This document shows positions 1-6,578 of a stretch of DNA of 13,769 nucleotides, piece by piece. Position numbers and translations under genes: made by a program. The DNA comes from Chloroflexota bacterium (GTDB lineage Bacteria > Chloroflexota > UBA5177 > JANWHV01), in the NCBI GenBank assembly GCA_025924845.1, contig JAICHN010000090.1, positions 1 to 13,769 of the forward strand, in the 5' to 3' direction. The first letter of the stretch is position 1; each line of letters opens with the position of its first letter. A model generated the notes under the pieces. It made no database searches and was not told the DNA's origin. It saw only the letters and a program-made list of their open reading frames with translations.

Positions 1-206
1 CCGGCCAGGGCCACGCTGAGCGGCGTGGGCGTCGTAGCCGCCCACCCATCGCTTAGCGTCTGCGCAAACTCGGCCTGGGTCTGGCCCGCTTGCACAACGC
101 TCCAGGTCACGTTGTAAAGGGTAGCCCAGTCCTGCGTGTTCAGGGTGTTAACGACCTGCTGTGCCACTGCCGGCGCGTTCGATGGGTCAAGGTGGCTCGT
201 CTTCAA
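1..206 (-). CDS. C-terminally incomplete hypothetical protein, possibly frame-broken
   Basis: I do not recognise the family. The minus frame stays open from a possible TTG at 206 to the window edge, so the 3' part lies outside. The visible peptide begins MKTSHLDPSNAPAV and continues through a Gln/Asn/Thr-rich, Trp-containing stretch (VVNTLNTQDWATLYNVTW). Third codon positions are strongly G/C, which supports real coding. The TTG start is doubtful: a GGAAG lies a few bases upstream, but another minus frame just upstream carries a hydrophobic stretch (AVAGLVLLSSSV) and runs into a TGA at exactly this point. One extra T in the TTT run at about 206-208 would fuse the two frames. The original gene may therefore be longer, exported, and broken by a one-base deletion or a read error. 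The repeat-like NTLNTQDW style resembles small secreted or lipoprotein domains, but no function is assigned. Confidence 0.5.
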   Translation of the reverse strand, partial: MKTSHLDPSNAPAVAQQVVNTLNTQDWATLYNVTWSVVQAGQTQAEFAQTLSDGWAATTPTPLSVALA

Positions 207-663
207 ATTTCACTTCCGTCCGCAAAGTACACGGCCGTCCGTCTCAGGTCCTGACCTTGGTCCCTGGACTGTTCCACGCGAACGCTGCTCGACAGCAGCA
301 CCAAGCCCGCAACCGCAACCTCGGGAAGTTGAGCTTGCCGGCCGTTTGGGCGCTCGGTACGGCGCCGAGCGTAGCGCGTGTGCCGGCGGCTACACGAATT
401 GGAGGGCCGAAGCCCTCGAAATCGAGAAGACACGCGGAAACCAGGGCTAGAGCACGAGGTAGTACCCTGTCGGCGCTCCAAAGTCACACTACCGATGCAG
501 ACACGCTTAGAGGGTCCGAGGATAGCGACGCGCCAGTGCCGATGATTTCAGGCTGCACGCGGCGAAGGGGCACGAGCCAAGCAGCATCAGGGAACCGCCA
601 AATTAGGACGAGATCTGGAATGCAGGCCGTGATTGCCGTGTGTGGACCGTACAATTCAGCCAC
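207..663. other. Gap without a convincing gene; possible gene remnant on the minus strand
   Basis: No intact gene is supported here. On the minus strand, coding-like pieces occur in two frames. One is the hydrophobic stretch plus EQSRDQGQDL and YFADGSEI at about 204-320. Another frame around 320-480 reads ALALVSACLL and AAGTRATLGAVPSAQTAG. Both are cut by stops or lack plausible starts. The plus-strand open frames are Arg/Ser/Thr-rich and look non-coding. A decayed gene upstream of the 1-206 fragment is the likeliest reading. Confidence 0.35.
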
Positions 664-693
664 ATCATAGCGGATGATCTGAGGGATTGTCAA
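664..693 (-). promoter_or_regulatory. Strong sigma-70-type promoter reading left
   Basis: On the minus strand a perfect -35 box TTGACA (693-688) is separated by 18 bases from TATGAT (669-664, five of six consensus bases). Transcription would start near 656 and run toward the partial gene at the left edge, leaving a leader of about 450 bases. A second TTGACA lies 20 bases further upstream (713-708). No other -35/-10 pair in the window is this good. Confidence 0.6.
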
Positions 694-821
694 GGATCTG
701 TGTAAATGTCAAGCGAAAACCCGCTCAACGGTATCGTTCCGGAGTACGCCACTTGGCCACCCGCTGCCCATGAATCAGGACACCAGAGGATCACGAACCA
801 CAGCAGAGCCCGCGTTCCTCT

Positions 822-835
822 TACCCGAACGGGTA
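822..835. promoter_or_regulatory. Perfect inverted repeat upstream of the sigma-factor gene, candidate operator
   Basis: TACCCG and CGGGTA flank a central AA, giving a perfect 14-base dyad. It lies about 105 bases before the sigma-factor start and between that gene and the divergent leftward promoter at 664-693. A weak -10-like TATATG follows at 841-846. Its size and position suit a small dimeric repressor, but the binding protein is unknown. Confidence 0.4.
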
Positions 836-939
836 CCACATATATGGCCCAACCAGGGCTCTCCACTCTGCCCTCCTGAGCTTCACAATGCAGCCAGTAC
901 CATTCTCGACCTTGACCCACCCGAGAGGGAGCCGCTTAG

Positions 940-1701
940 ATGGCAACACTCGCCCCGAGTTCATCCCCACCCGCCGCTTCCCGCGATCAACTCATCATGC
1001 GCTACTTTCCCCTGGTTCGTTACGCCGTCGGATCGCTGGCCCGATCACGCGCCTGCAACCTGGATGCCGAGGATATCCTCGGGTACGGCGCCATGGGCCT
1101 CATCGACGCCGTGGACCGCTTCGATGCTTCACGAGGGGTAAAGTTCGAAACGTACGCGGTGACCAGAATCCGAGGTTATCTTATCGACCAATTACGGGCC
1201 CACGATTGGCTGCCGCGCACGGCGCGAGCCCACGTGCATACGGTGCGGCGTGCCGCGGAAGAACTCGAGTCGCGGCTCGGGCGCCATCCCAGTCGCGACG
1301 AGTTGGCGCGCGAGACCGGGCTGCCCCCTGAAACGTGCCGACAGGCCCTGGCCGACGCCGACGGCCGCATGCTGTCGCTGGAAGCCGTGCTCACTCCCGA
1401 TGGCGATGGAGAAGGTACGCCGCTGGTCGAACGGCTGGAAGACAAGCATGACGTAGGGCCTGCCCTCCAGGCGGTAAGTGTGGAACTTCGCCATGCCGTG
1501 CGGGCCGCTATGCTCAACCTGCCGGAACGGCAGCGGATGGTCGTGCATCTGCGTTACGGAGAGGAACGTACGTTCAAGGAAATCGCGGAGTACTTGGCGG
1601 TGTCGGAATCGCGAGCGTGCCAGCTTCACGCCCAGGCACTCAACCGCATGCGACGGAGCCTCACGGCCGCGGGCCACGATCGAGACCAGCTCAGCGCATA
1701 G
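940..1701 (+). CDS. RNA polymerase sigma factor, FliA/WhiG type (sigma-70 group 3)
   Basis: This 253-residue protein should direct core RNA polymerase to an alternative promoter class. Region 2 covers about residues 17-96: YFPLVRYAVGSLAR, then LDAEDILGYGAMGLIDAVDRF, then FETYAVTRIRGYLIDQLR and the WLPRTAR segment typical of FliA/WhiG/SigB-like factors. Region 3 spans about 99-150 (AEELESRLGRHPSRDELA). Region 4 spans about 184-232 with NLPERQRMVVHLRY and the DNA-reading helices EIAEYLAVSESRACQLHAQAL. Length matches FliA (about 240). The ATG at 940 has a purine-rich GAGAGGGAG about 8 bases upstream. No flagellar, chemotaxis or anti-sigma (FlgM-like) gene is visible, so a motility role cannot be claimed; WhiG-like developmental or stress roles are equally possible. 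It is convergent with ruvB, with only 39 bases between the stops. Confidence 0.9.
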   Translation: MATLAPSSSPPAASRDQLIMRYFPLVRYAVGSLARSRACNLDAEDILGYGAMGLIDAVDRFDASRGVKFETYAVTRIRGYLIDQLRAHDWLPRTARAHVHTVRRAAEELESRLGRHPSRDELARETGLPPETCRQALADADGRMLSLEAVLTPDGDGEGTPLVERLEDKHDVGPALQAVSVELRHAVRAAMLNLPERQRMVVHLRYGEERTFKEIAEYLAVSESRACQLHAQALNRMRRSLTAAGHDRDQLSA

Positions 1702-1712
1702 AAGGCCGGAAA

Positions 1713-1730
1713 TCGCCCTGGACCAGGCGA
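1713..1730. terminator. Hairpin between convergent genes, possible bidirectional terminator
   Basis: TCGCC(C)TGG and CCAGGCGA can pair around a single A with one bulged C, within the 39 bases between the stop codons of the sigma factor and ruvB. There is no clear U-run on either strand, so the terminator call is tentative and rests on position and stem strength. Confidence 0.35.
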
Positions 1731-1740
1731 GTCCCGACCA

Positions 1741-2808
1741 TCAGGTCGAGGAATTGAACAAGCTGGGCTGCACCGAGGCTGGATCGGCGAGGGTGCGAGG
1801 CATGGTCCGCCCCAGATGAGCGTAGGCCAGCGGCGTGGCTACCCGCCCTCTTGGCGTGCGCTGTAAGAAGCCGAGTTGCAGCAGATACGGCTCATACACG
1901 TCCTCGATCGTGTCGGCTTCCTCGTTGGTAGCGGCGGCGATCGTTTCCAACCCCACCGGCCCCCCGGCGAACTTGCCGATCACCGTCTCCAGAAGCCGGC
2001 GGTCCACGGCGTCCAGGCCAAGCGCGTCAACCTCAAGCATGGCCAGTGCCTCGCGCGCCACTTCCTGCGTTGCCACGCCGTTTGCCTTCACCTGGGCGTA
2101 GTCCCGGACTCGCTTCAGCAACCGGTTGGCGATGCGCGGCGTGCCCCGGCTGCGCTGCGCGACCTCCTTGGTGGCGCCAGGATCGAGCTTGACGCCCAGG
2201 ATGCCCGCCGAGCGACGCACAATCTCCGTCAACGCCGCCTGGTCGTAGAGCTCAAGGTTCAGGTGGACCCCGAACCGATCCCGCAAGGGGCTACTGATCA
2301 GGCCGAGCCGCGTGGTCGCCCCAATGAGGGTGAAGCGCTTAAGAGGTAAGCGCATGGTGCGGGCACTTGGCCCCTTGCCGATGATGAAGTCCACGGCGAA
2401 ATCTTCCAAAGCGGGGTACAACGTCTCTTCGATTACCCGATTCAGACGATGGATCTCATCCACGAACAGTACGTCACCATGGCCGAGATTGCTGACGATC
2501 GAGACCAGATCACCGGGCCGCTCGAACGCAGGCCCCGAGGAAACCTTGATATTCACGCCCATCTCGCGCGCCAGGATGCTCGCCAGCGTAGTCTTGCCCA
2601 GGCCGGGCGGCCCATATAGCAGCACGTGGTCTAGAGGCTCCTTGCGGGCAAGGGCCGCGTCAAGGAGGAGACGCAGGTTCGCCTTCACTTTGTCCTGACC
2701 GATATACTCGGCCAGGCGCTCCGGGCGGAGGCTCAACTCGGTTCGCGCCTCATCGGGGCGTTGCAGGGCGGTTACATCACGATCGTCATCCACGAGGGTA
2801 TATCCCAC
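1741..2808 (-). CDS. ruvB: Holliday junction branch migration DNA helicase RuvB
   Basis: RuvB is the hexameric AAA+ motor that, with RuvA, drives branch migration of Holliday junctions in recombinational repair. All diagnostic motifs are visible: Walker A GPPGLGKT (residues 66-73), Walker B VDEIH (116-120), sensor 1 GATTR (163-167), the arginine-finger region LRDRFG (175-180), sensor 2 [12 protein letters not shown] (222-233), and the C-terminal winged helix with [15 protein letters not shown] and [13 protein letters not shown]. The length of 355 residues is slightly above the usual 330-350 because of a short N-terminal extension. The chosen start is GTG at 2808; an in-frame GTG at 2793 is an alternative. 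Neither has a clear Shine-Dalgarno site, so translation may rely on the upstream gene, which ends 51 bases earlier. ruvA and ruvC are not adjacent; the upstream partners are a zinc-ribbon membrane protein and a HIT protein. Confidence 0.97.
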   Translation of the reverse strand: MGYTLVDDDRDVTALQRPDEARTELSLRPERLAEYIGQDKVKANLRLLLDAALARKEPLDHVLLYGPPGLGKTTLASILAREMGVNIKVSSGPAFERPGDLVSIVSNLGHGDVLFVDEIHRLNRVIEETLYPALEDFAVDFIIGKGPSARTMRLPLKRFTLIGATTRLGLISSPLRDRFGVHLNLELYDQAALTEIVRRSAGILGVKLDPGATKEVAQRSRGTPRIANRLLKRVRDYAQVKANGVATQEVAREALAMLEVDALGLDAVDRRLLETVIGKFAGGPVGLETIAAATNEEADTIEDVYEPYLLQLGFLQRTPRGRVATPLAYAHLGRTMPRTLADPASVQPSLFNSST

Positions 2809-2859
2809 GCCGATCTAACGGCACGAGCAGCGGTCGGTGTAAGCCGGGAAGTTGGTCGC

Positions 2860-3225
2860 TCAACGGCTTCGTGAGCGCCAAAGCTGATAACCGGCGTAGG
2901 CAAGGGCAATCACGATGAAAAGAGGGACCAAGGTGATCAGCGCGTGAACGATCCAGCTTACCACCACCCATACCGCTACCACCGCGACCACAAAACCGCC
3001 CGCGTACAACATCATTCGATTCTTGAAGGTGTCGGGCACCAGACCAAGAATTGTATCGTGCGAACTCACGGCATTCGTGCCGCTGCCGAACAGGCCGGCC
3101 GGCGAGTTCTGGCCACGAGCGGCCGGGAGGTTACGAGAACGCGGATCGGGCAGCGTCGTGCCGCACTCCTGGCAATACTTTTGATCGTCCTTCTTTATGG
3201 TGGCCCCGCATGAAGGGCAAAACAT
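2860..3225 (-). CDS. Small zinc-ribbon membrane protein
   Basis: A 121-residue protein with an N-terminal zinc ribbon, a polar linker and a hydrophobic C-terminal half. Two CxxC knuckles (Cys3/Cys6 and Cys18/Cys21) have the standard spacing of the zinc-ribbon families often annotated only as 'zinc-ribbon domain-containing protein'. Residues from about 73 to 115 (LYAGGFVVAVVAVWVVVSWIV, then LITLVPLFIVIALAYAGYQLW) form one or two membrane segments, with a basic WRSRSR tail. I chose the ATG at 3225 because GGAG lies 7 bases upstream; the ATG at 3231 would leave only one base. It starts 18 bases after the HIT gene ends and precedes ruvB, so co-transcription is likely. The ribbon probably faces the cytoplasm; the specific role is unknown. 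Confidence 0.8.
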   Translation of the reverse strand: MFCPSCGATIKKDDQKYCQECGTTLPDPRSRNLPAARGQNSPAGLFGSGTNAVSSHDTILGLVPDTFKNRMMLYAGGFVVAVVAVWVVVSWIVHALITLVPLFIVIALAYAGYQLWRSRSR

Positions 3226-3243
3226 AGCCATGCTCCGAACCGC

Positions 3244-3744
3244 TTACTTTTCCGGGGCGGCCCGCTCGAGCGCGAAGCCGCGTACCAGCATTGTATATAC
3301 ACTCTCCAGAGACTGCGGCATCACCCGCGTCTCGCTCAATACAGGCATAAAGTTAGTGTCCCCCGCCCAGCGTGGGACGACGTGTTGATGCACGTGATCG
3401 GCTACGCCCGCCCCCGCCGCCTCACCCTGATTGATTCCAATATTAAAGCCGCCCGGATGCATCGCTTCGCGCAGCACGGCGAGACTGATCCGCGTCACCG
3501 TCATCAATTCCGCAAGCGTTTCCGGCTCGAGCAATTCGATGGTCGGCACATGGACGAAAGGTACCACCATGAGATGTCCATTATTATAGGGATACCGGTT
3601 GAGAATCACGAAGCACCGAGCACTCCGATGAACCACCAGATTCGCCTCGTCGTTCTCAGGAGCGGAGCAGGCGCAAAAAATGCACTCGGCCGGTTTGTGC
3701 CCCTTTATGTAGTCAATGCGCCAGGGCGCCCACAGAGTATCCAT
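3244..3744 (-). CDS. HIT-family protein (Ap4A phosphorylase/hydrolase-like)
   Basis: A 166-residue histidine-triad protein, cytosolic, expected to cleave dinucleoside polyphosphates or nucleotide phosphoramidates. The HIT active-site motif is HVHQHVV with the preceding INQGEAAGAGVADH, followed by PRWAGDTNFMPVL, which is typical of the Ap4A phosphorylase-like branch seen in Actinobacteria and relatives. An N-terminal CIFC (starting at residue 21) is a likely zinc knuckle, as in that branch. The start at 3744 (MDTLWAPWRIDYIKG) matches the family's usual N-terminus; upstream in-frame codons add only Pro-rich sequence. The ribosome site is weak (GGA 3-5 bases upstream), and an extended -10 element 10 bases upstream suggests a very short leader. 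It is the first gene of the apparent HIT/zinc-ribbon/ruvB operon. Confidence 0.88.
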   Translation of the reverse strand: MDTLWAPWRIDYIKGHKPAECIFCACSAPENDEANLVVHRSARCFVILNRYPYNNGHLMVVPFVHVPTIELLEPETLAELMTVTRISLAVLREAMHPGGFNIGINQGEAAGAGVADHVHQHVVPRWAGDTNFMPVLSETRVMPQSLESVYTMLVRGFALERAAPEK

Positions 3745-3753
3745 CGTCCGATG

Positions 3754-3762
3754 ATCATACCA
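3754..3762 (-). promoter_or_regulatory. Extended -10 promoter element of the HIT/zinc-ribbon/ruvB operon
   Basis: The minus strand reads TGG-TATGAT, an extended -10 box (TGn plus five of six -10 bases). No recognisable -35 lies at 17 bases. The predicted start near 3747 is only about 3 bases from the HIT start codon at 3744, so the mRNA would be almost leaderless. The same TGGTATGAT string occurs before the regulator at 11656. Confidence 0.45.
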
Positions 3763-3917
3763 TGGCGGGCGCCACAAGGGCGGCCCATCTGTGATCGGCA
3801 CGGCACGTCAAAGCGCCGGCCCGATTTGGGGGGGTCTGGGACCTGCATAGTACTATTGGGCTAATGCAGCGGCAAAGGTTGCGTTGTAGCATTATGGCGA
3901 TTGTGAGGGATGTCTCT

Positions 3918-4601
3918 ATGGATGATGAGTCCGCGATACCAGTACTTATCGTAGATGATCATCCCGTGGTACGGCACGGTCTACAGGCGATCCTGCAGAC
4001 GGATCGCACGCTGCGCGTCGTGGGCGACGCCGAGGACGGCATGGATGCCCTGGAGAAGGTAGCGAGTCTGCACCCGCGCGTGGTCCTCATGGACATTCAT
4101 ATGCCCCGCCTGGACGGTCTGGCGGCGACACGCAAGATCAAAGAGCGGTTCCCCAAGGTAGCGGTGGTCATTCTCACCCTCTACAACAACGAGCAATATG
4201 TGGTGGAGGCAGTAAAAGCAGGGGCGGCGGGTTACCTGCTCAAGACCAGTAGCCGCGACGAGATCAGCCATACCATTCACGAGGTCAATTCAGGAGGAAT
4301 GCTGATCCGCAGCACTACCCTGCAAAAGGCCCTGGCCGGCTCCATCGAAGGCGGCGCGGGTGAGCGGCCTTTCGCGGCCGGGCCAAGAGGCGCCGGGGTC
4401 GAGATCGATCACCTCAGTCCCCGCGAAACCGACGTGCTTCGCCTGGTGGTTGAGGGCATGACCAACAAGGATATAGGGTCGGTTCTCTACATCACCGAGG
4501 ATACGGCCAAGAAGCACGTGCAAAACATCATTGCCAAGATGCAGGTATCCGACCGCACGCAGGCAGCCGTGAAGGCCCTGCGGCTGGGAATGGTCAAATA
4601 G
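3918..4601 (+). CDS. NarL/FixJ-family response regulator, orphan
   Basis: A 227-residue two-component response regulator: receiver plus LuxR-type DNA-binding domain. In the receiver, the acidic pair is Asp13-Asp14 (VLIVDDHPVVRHG), the phospho-acceptor is Asp59 (VVLMDIHMPRLDG), and the switch Thr87 and Lys109 (YLLKTS) are present, so it should be phosphorylatable. A linker of about 25 residues rich in Gly/Ala leads to the GerE/LuxR HTH (DHLSPRETDVLRLV, then TNKDIGSVL and EDTAKKHVQNI). The start at 3918 is preferred because GAGGGA ends 7 bases upstream; two earlier in-frame ATGs (3864 and 3894) have no such site. No histidine kinase is present in the window, so its partner must be elsewhere. 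Its 3' neighbour is convergent. Confidence 0.9.
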   Translation: MDDESAIPVLIVDDHPVVRHGLQAILQTDRTLRVVGDAEDGMDALEKVASLHPRVVLMDIHMPRLDGLAATRKIKERFPKVAVVILTLYNNEQYVVEAVKAGAAGYLLKTSSRDEISHTIHEVNSGGMLIRSTTLQKALAGSIEGGAGERPFAAGPRGAGVEIDHLSPRETDVLRLVVEGMTNKDIGSVLYITEDTAKKHVQNIIAKMQVSDRTQAAVKALRLGMVK

Positions 4602-4740
4602 GAGATGACCTATGACGTTTGCCTATCCGGCCGGCGGCCCCGCGGCCTGAGTCGGCTCGCGGGTTGAGCGCTACATAGACCTCCCCTCGGTCCTGTATGC
4701 CCCATGCGCCGTGCCCGGTCATGTCTGCTGCCAAGACGTT
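4602..4740. other. Short convergent intergenic region
   Basis: 139 bases between the stops of the response regulator and the secreted-protein gene. It contains a GC-rich stretch at about 4629-4647 where GGCCG can pair with CGGCC, but no U-run on either strand. No gene or clear terminator is supported. Confidence 0.4.
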
Positions 4741-6246
4741 CTAGGGTGCCGGCAAGCCCTGCGCGCCCAACAGAATCACGTCAAGGTTGGCGACCGCCAT
4801 GCCGCCTTTCGTGGCTTCCAGGTCGAGTACGTTCGTGCCCGCCCGCAATTCCTCCTGCACTACCGGGATGGCAAGGGTCCGCCATTGATAGATCTGAGTG
4901 TCTGGAAAGGGCCAGGCCACGGTATGCCAGGCATGACCATTCAGCCGATAGCGGATCGCCGAGGTGTCGGTGGGAAAGAAGTTGAGGGTAAGAATCGCTC
5001 CGGATGCCTGAGCGAGATCCCGCCCCCCCGGTATCGTCAGGTGAAGCGGCTTGCCGGTGGACGGATCGGCGGCAAACCATCCCAGGTTGAGCGTACCGTC
5101 GGCATTCCGGCCCAGGCTATCCAGGACGTCCAGGTGCAGGTCACGAGGTAGAGTAGGCCCATCAAACCCAACGTTGTCCCACGCGAATGTATGGGTGCCC
5201 TGATTGTTCATCTTGTCGGCGAAGTAATGCACATCCTCAATCCAGATCACGCCGCGCGTGAGGGTCAATCCGGTGTTCGCGACGTAGCCAAGCTCCTGAA
5301 GCCGGGTGGAGCCCGCGTTCGTGCCCCATATCTCAACCCGGCTTTGCGAGATGCGGACCTCGAAGTGATTGAGGACGCCCTGCTTATAGGTAAGACAGTT
5401 ATCCACCTTGGTGAACGGCAGGTCACGGAACGCATAGTTGCTTGTCGCGAATACCTGATCCACTCCGCTTGTATCGGCGGGACAGTCCGGGACGGGATTA
5501 GCGGCCAGGGCGAAACCAAAGCTGTTCCTGGCGTAGGTCGCTTCAGCAGGGTGATTGGCGTAGGGGGCCGGAACCGGCTGATCGCTGTAGACAAAGGCAG
5601 GCCACGCCGCGTGCGGACCTTCCGAATCGGCGTTGACATCGAACACCACCGTTCCGGTTCTTCCGGCGATATCGAATGGCTGCGTTGGGTACATGGCCAG
5701 GATCGTGAAATTGCCATTGTCCGTCGTGGCCTCGACGGCGGTCCCATCGCAGACCGCAATGTCCATCTCCGGTTGGACCAGTTGATTCTTCCCGCAGGTA
5801 AGGCGGTCGGTCGGCGACCAAGCATCGAGCAGACCCTGGCCGGGATTGGTGTTTTCGCTGATCCGGGACGTGCCCCACAGCAGCCCATTGAGGTCTCCGG
5901 AGCGATTACCTGTCCCGGCCGGAGCATTGAAGCTATCGCAGAAGGCAACGTGGAGGGGCTGATCGGCGAGTTGGAAACTGCAACCCGTTGACTGGCCGGC
6001 GCGGCCTCCCCCGGGCCGGGGGGAGGCCGAGGGTACGGCCGCGGGCGTGGCCCTCGCCGGCGCCGTCGGCCGGGGAGTTGGGGAGTTTTGCTCGAAGGTT
6101 CCCGAACAGCGCCCGGTGTGAGTAGTCTCATCGATGATCACCGTACAGGGAGCATTGGCGATCCTAATCGGAGAGAAATACTCGGCGCCTACGATTACCA
6201 GAACGGCAATGGCCACGACGATGAGCACTTTGTACGTGTGTCTCAT
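4741..6246 (-). CDS. Membrane-anchored or secreted protein with Pro/Thr/Ala linker and beta-sandwich-like body
   Basis: I do not recognise a named family. The 501-residue protein starts with a basic MRHTYK and a hydrophobic segment at about 6-24 (signal peptide or membrane anchor), so the rest acts outside the cell. A small Cys34-Cys47 loop follows, then a Pro/Thr/Ala/Ser-rich linker at about 54-88, then a long Trp/Tyr/Asn-rich domain with scattered paired cysteines (89, 103, 151, 166 and later). Segments such as GRTGTVVFDVNADSEGPHA, NHFEVRISQSRVEIWGTNAG and FAWDNVGFDGP are in the style of concanavalin-A-like lectin/glucanase beta-sandwiches, and the last 120 residues look like a second all-beta domain. 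No catalytic motif is evident. The start at 6246 is set by GGGAGGGAGG ending 5 bases upstream; a GTG at 6264 would bury that site in the gene. A role in binding or cleaving polysaccharide is inference. Confidence 0.7.
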   Translation of the reverse strand: MRHTYKVLIVVAIAVLVIVGAEYFSPIRIANAPCTVIIDETTHTGRCSGTFEQNSPTPRPTAPARATPAAVPSASPRPGGGRAGQSTGCSFQLADQPLHVAFCDSFNAPAGTGNRSGDLNGLLWGTSRISENTNPGQGLLDAWSPTDRLTCGKNQLVQPEMDIAVCDGTAVEATTDNGNFTILAMYPTQPFDIAGRTGTVVFDVNADSEGPHAAWPAFVYSDQPVPAPYANHPAEATYARNSFGFALAANPVPDCPADTSGVDQVFATSNYAFRDLPFTKVDNCLTYKQGVLNHFEVRISQSRVEIWGTNAGSTRLQELGYVANTGLTLTRGVIWIEDVHYFADKMNNQGTHTFAWDNVGFDGPTLPRDLHLDVLDSLGRNADGTLNLGWFAADPSTGKPLHLTIPGGRDLAQASGAILTLNFFPTDTSAIRYRLNGHAWHTVAWPFPDTQIYQWRTLAIPVVQEELRAGTNVLDLEATKGGMAVANLDVILLGAQGLPAP

Positions 6247-6501
6247 CGCCGCCTCCCTCCCCACTTATCCACTGCGGACCACGGCCCAGGGTTTGCCGCC
6301 GCGACAGAGCGCCTCGGCCTCATGGTCGTGGCGAGTCCGCGACCGAGATCACAGGGTTGGCGTCCGCGCCGGCACCTGAAGCATGGTCATCGTATACCAT
6401 GCCCTCTTACGGTACACCAGCCATGGAATCCGGAATACAAACGCGTTAGGGCGAAGCCTGTAGCCGAAGGCGGCGCGTTGTGAGCATAGTCTTCTCCAAG
6501 A
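6247..6501. other. Divergent intergenic region between the secreted protein and the EVE-nuclease
   Basis: No gene is seen. The region carries a leftward promoter candidate inside an inverted repeat (6381-6402). Open frames that reach upstream from the EVE-nuclease to 6480 are judged not translated, because a promoter candidate lies downstream of them. Confidence 0.5.
6381..6402 (-). promoter_or_regulatory. Inverted repeat overlapping an extended -10 element
   Basis: GCATGGT (6381-6387) and ACCATGC (6396-6402) form a perfect 7-base dyad with an 8-base centre. Read on the minus strand the same DNA contains TGG-TATACG (6399-6391), an extended -10 with four of six core bases, pointing at the secreted-protein gene with a leader of about 140 bases. 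A repressor bound to the dyad would block this promoter. Binding protein unknown. Confidence 0.35.
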
Positions 6502-6530
6502 TGGACAGCCGACCATTTACATTGTATTGT
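6502..6530 (+). promoter_or_regulatory. Promoter candidate for the EVE-nuclease gene
   Basis: TGGACA (6502-6507, five of six) and TATTGT (6525-6530, four of six) are separated by exactly 17 bases in a locally AT-rich patch. The predicted start near 6537 leaves a leader of about 40 bases containing the ribosome site AAGAAGGA at 6565-6572. If correct, it excludes the upstream GTG and ATG codons as translation starts. Confidence 0.4.
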
Positions 6531-6578
6531 CTTGAAGGAGTTCCCGTTGCGAGGCTGATGCCGGAAGAAGGACCGCGC

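Noticed and set aside
161..670. A 169-codon plus-strand open frame
   Set aside because: Arg/Ser/Thr-rich with no domain-like pattern or ribosome site, and it overlaps the better-supported minus-strand fragment and promoter.
484..693. A 69-codon minus-strand open frame starting with TTG
   Set aside because: Its TTG is the first three bases of the -35 box TTGACA, and transcription would begin inside the frame. Codon third positions are not clearly biased.
5191..5991. A 266-codon plus-strand open frame
   Set aside because: Antisense to the secreted-protein gene, which has a signal segment, linker and strong ribosome site.
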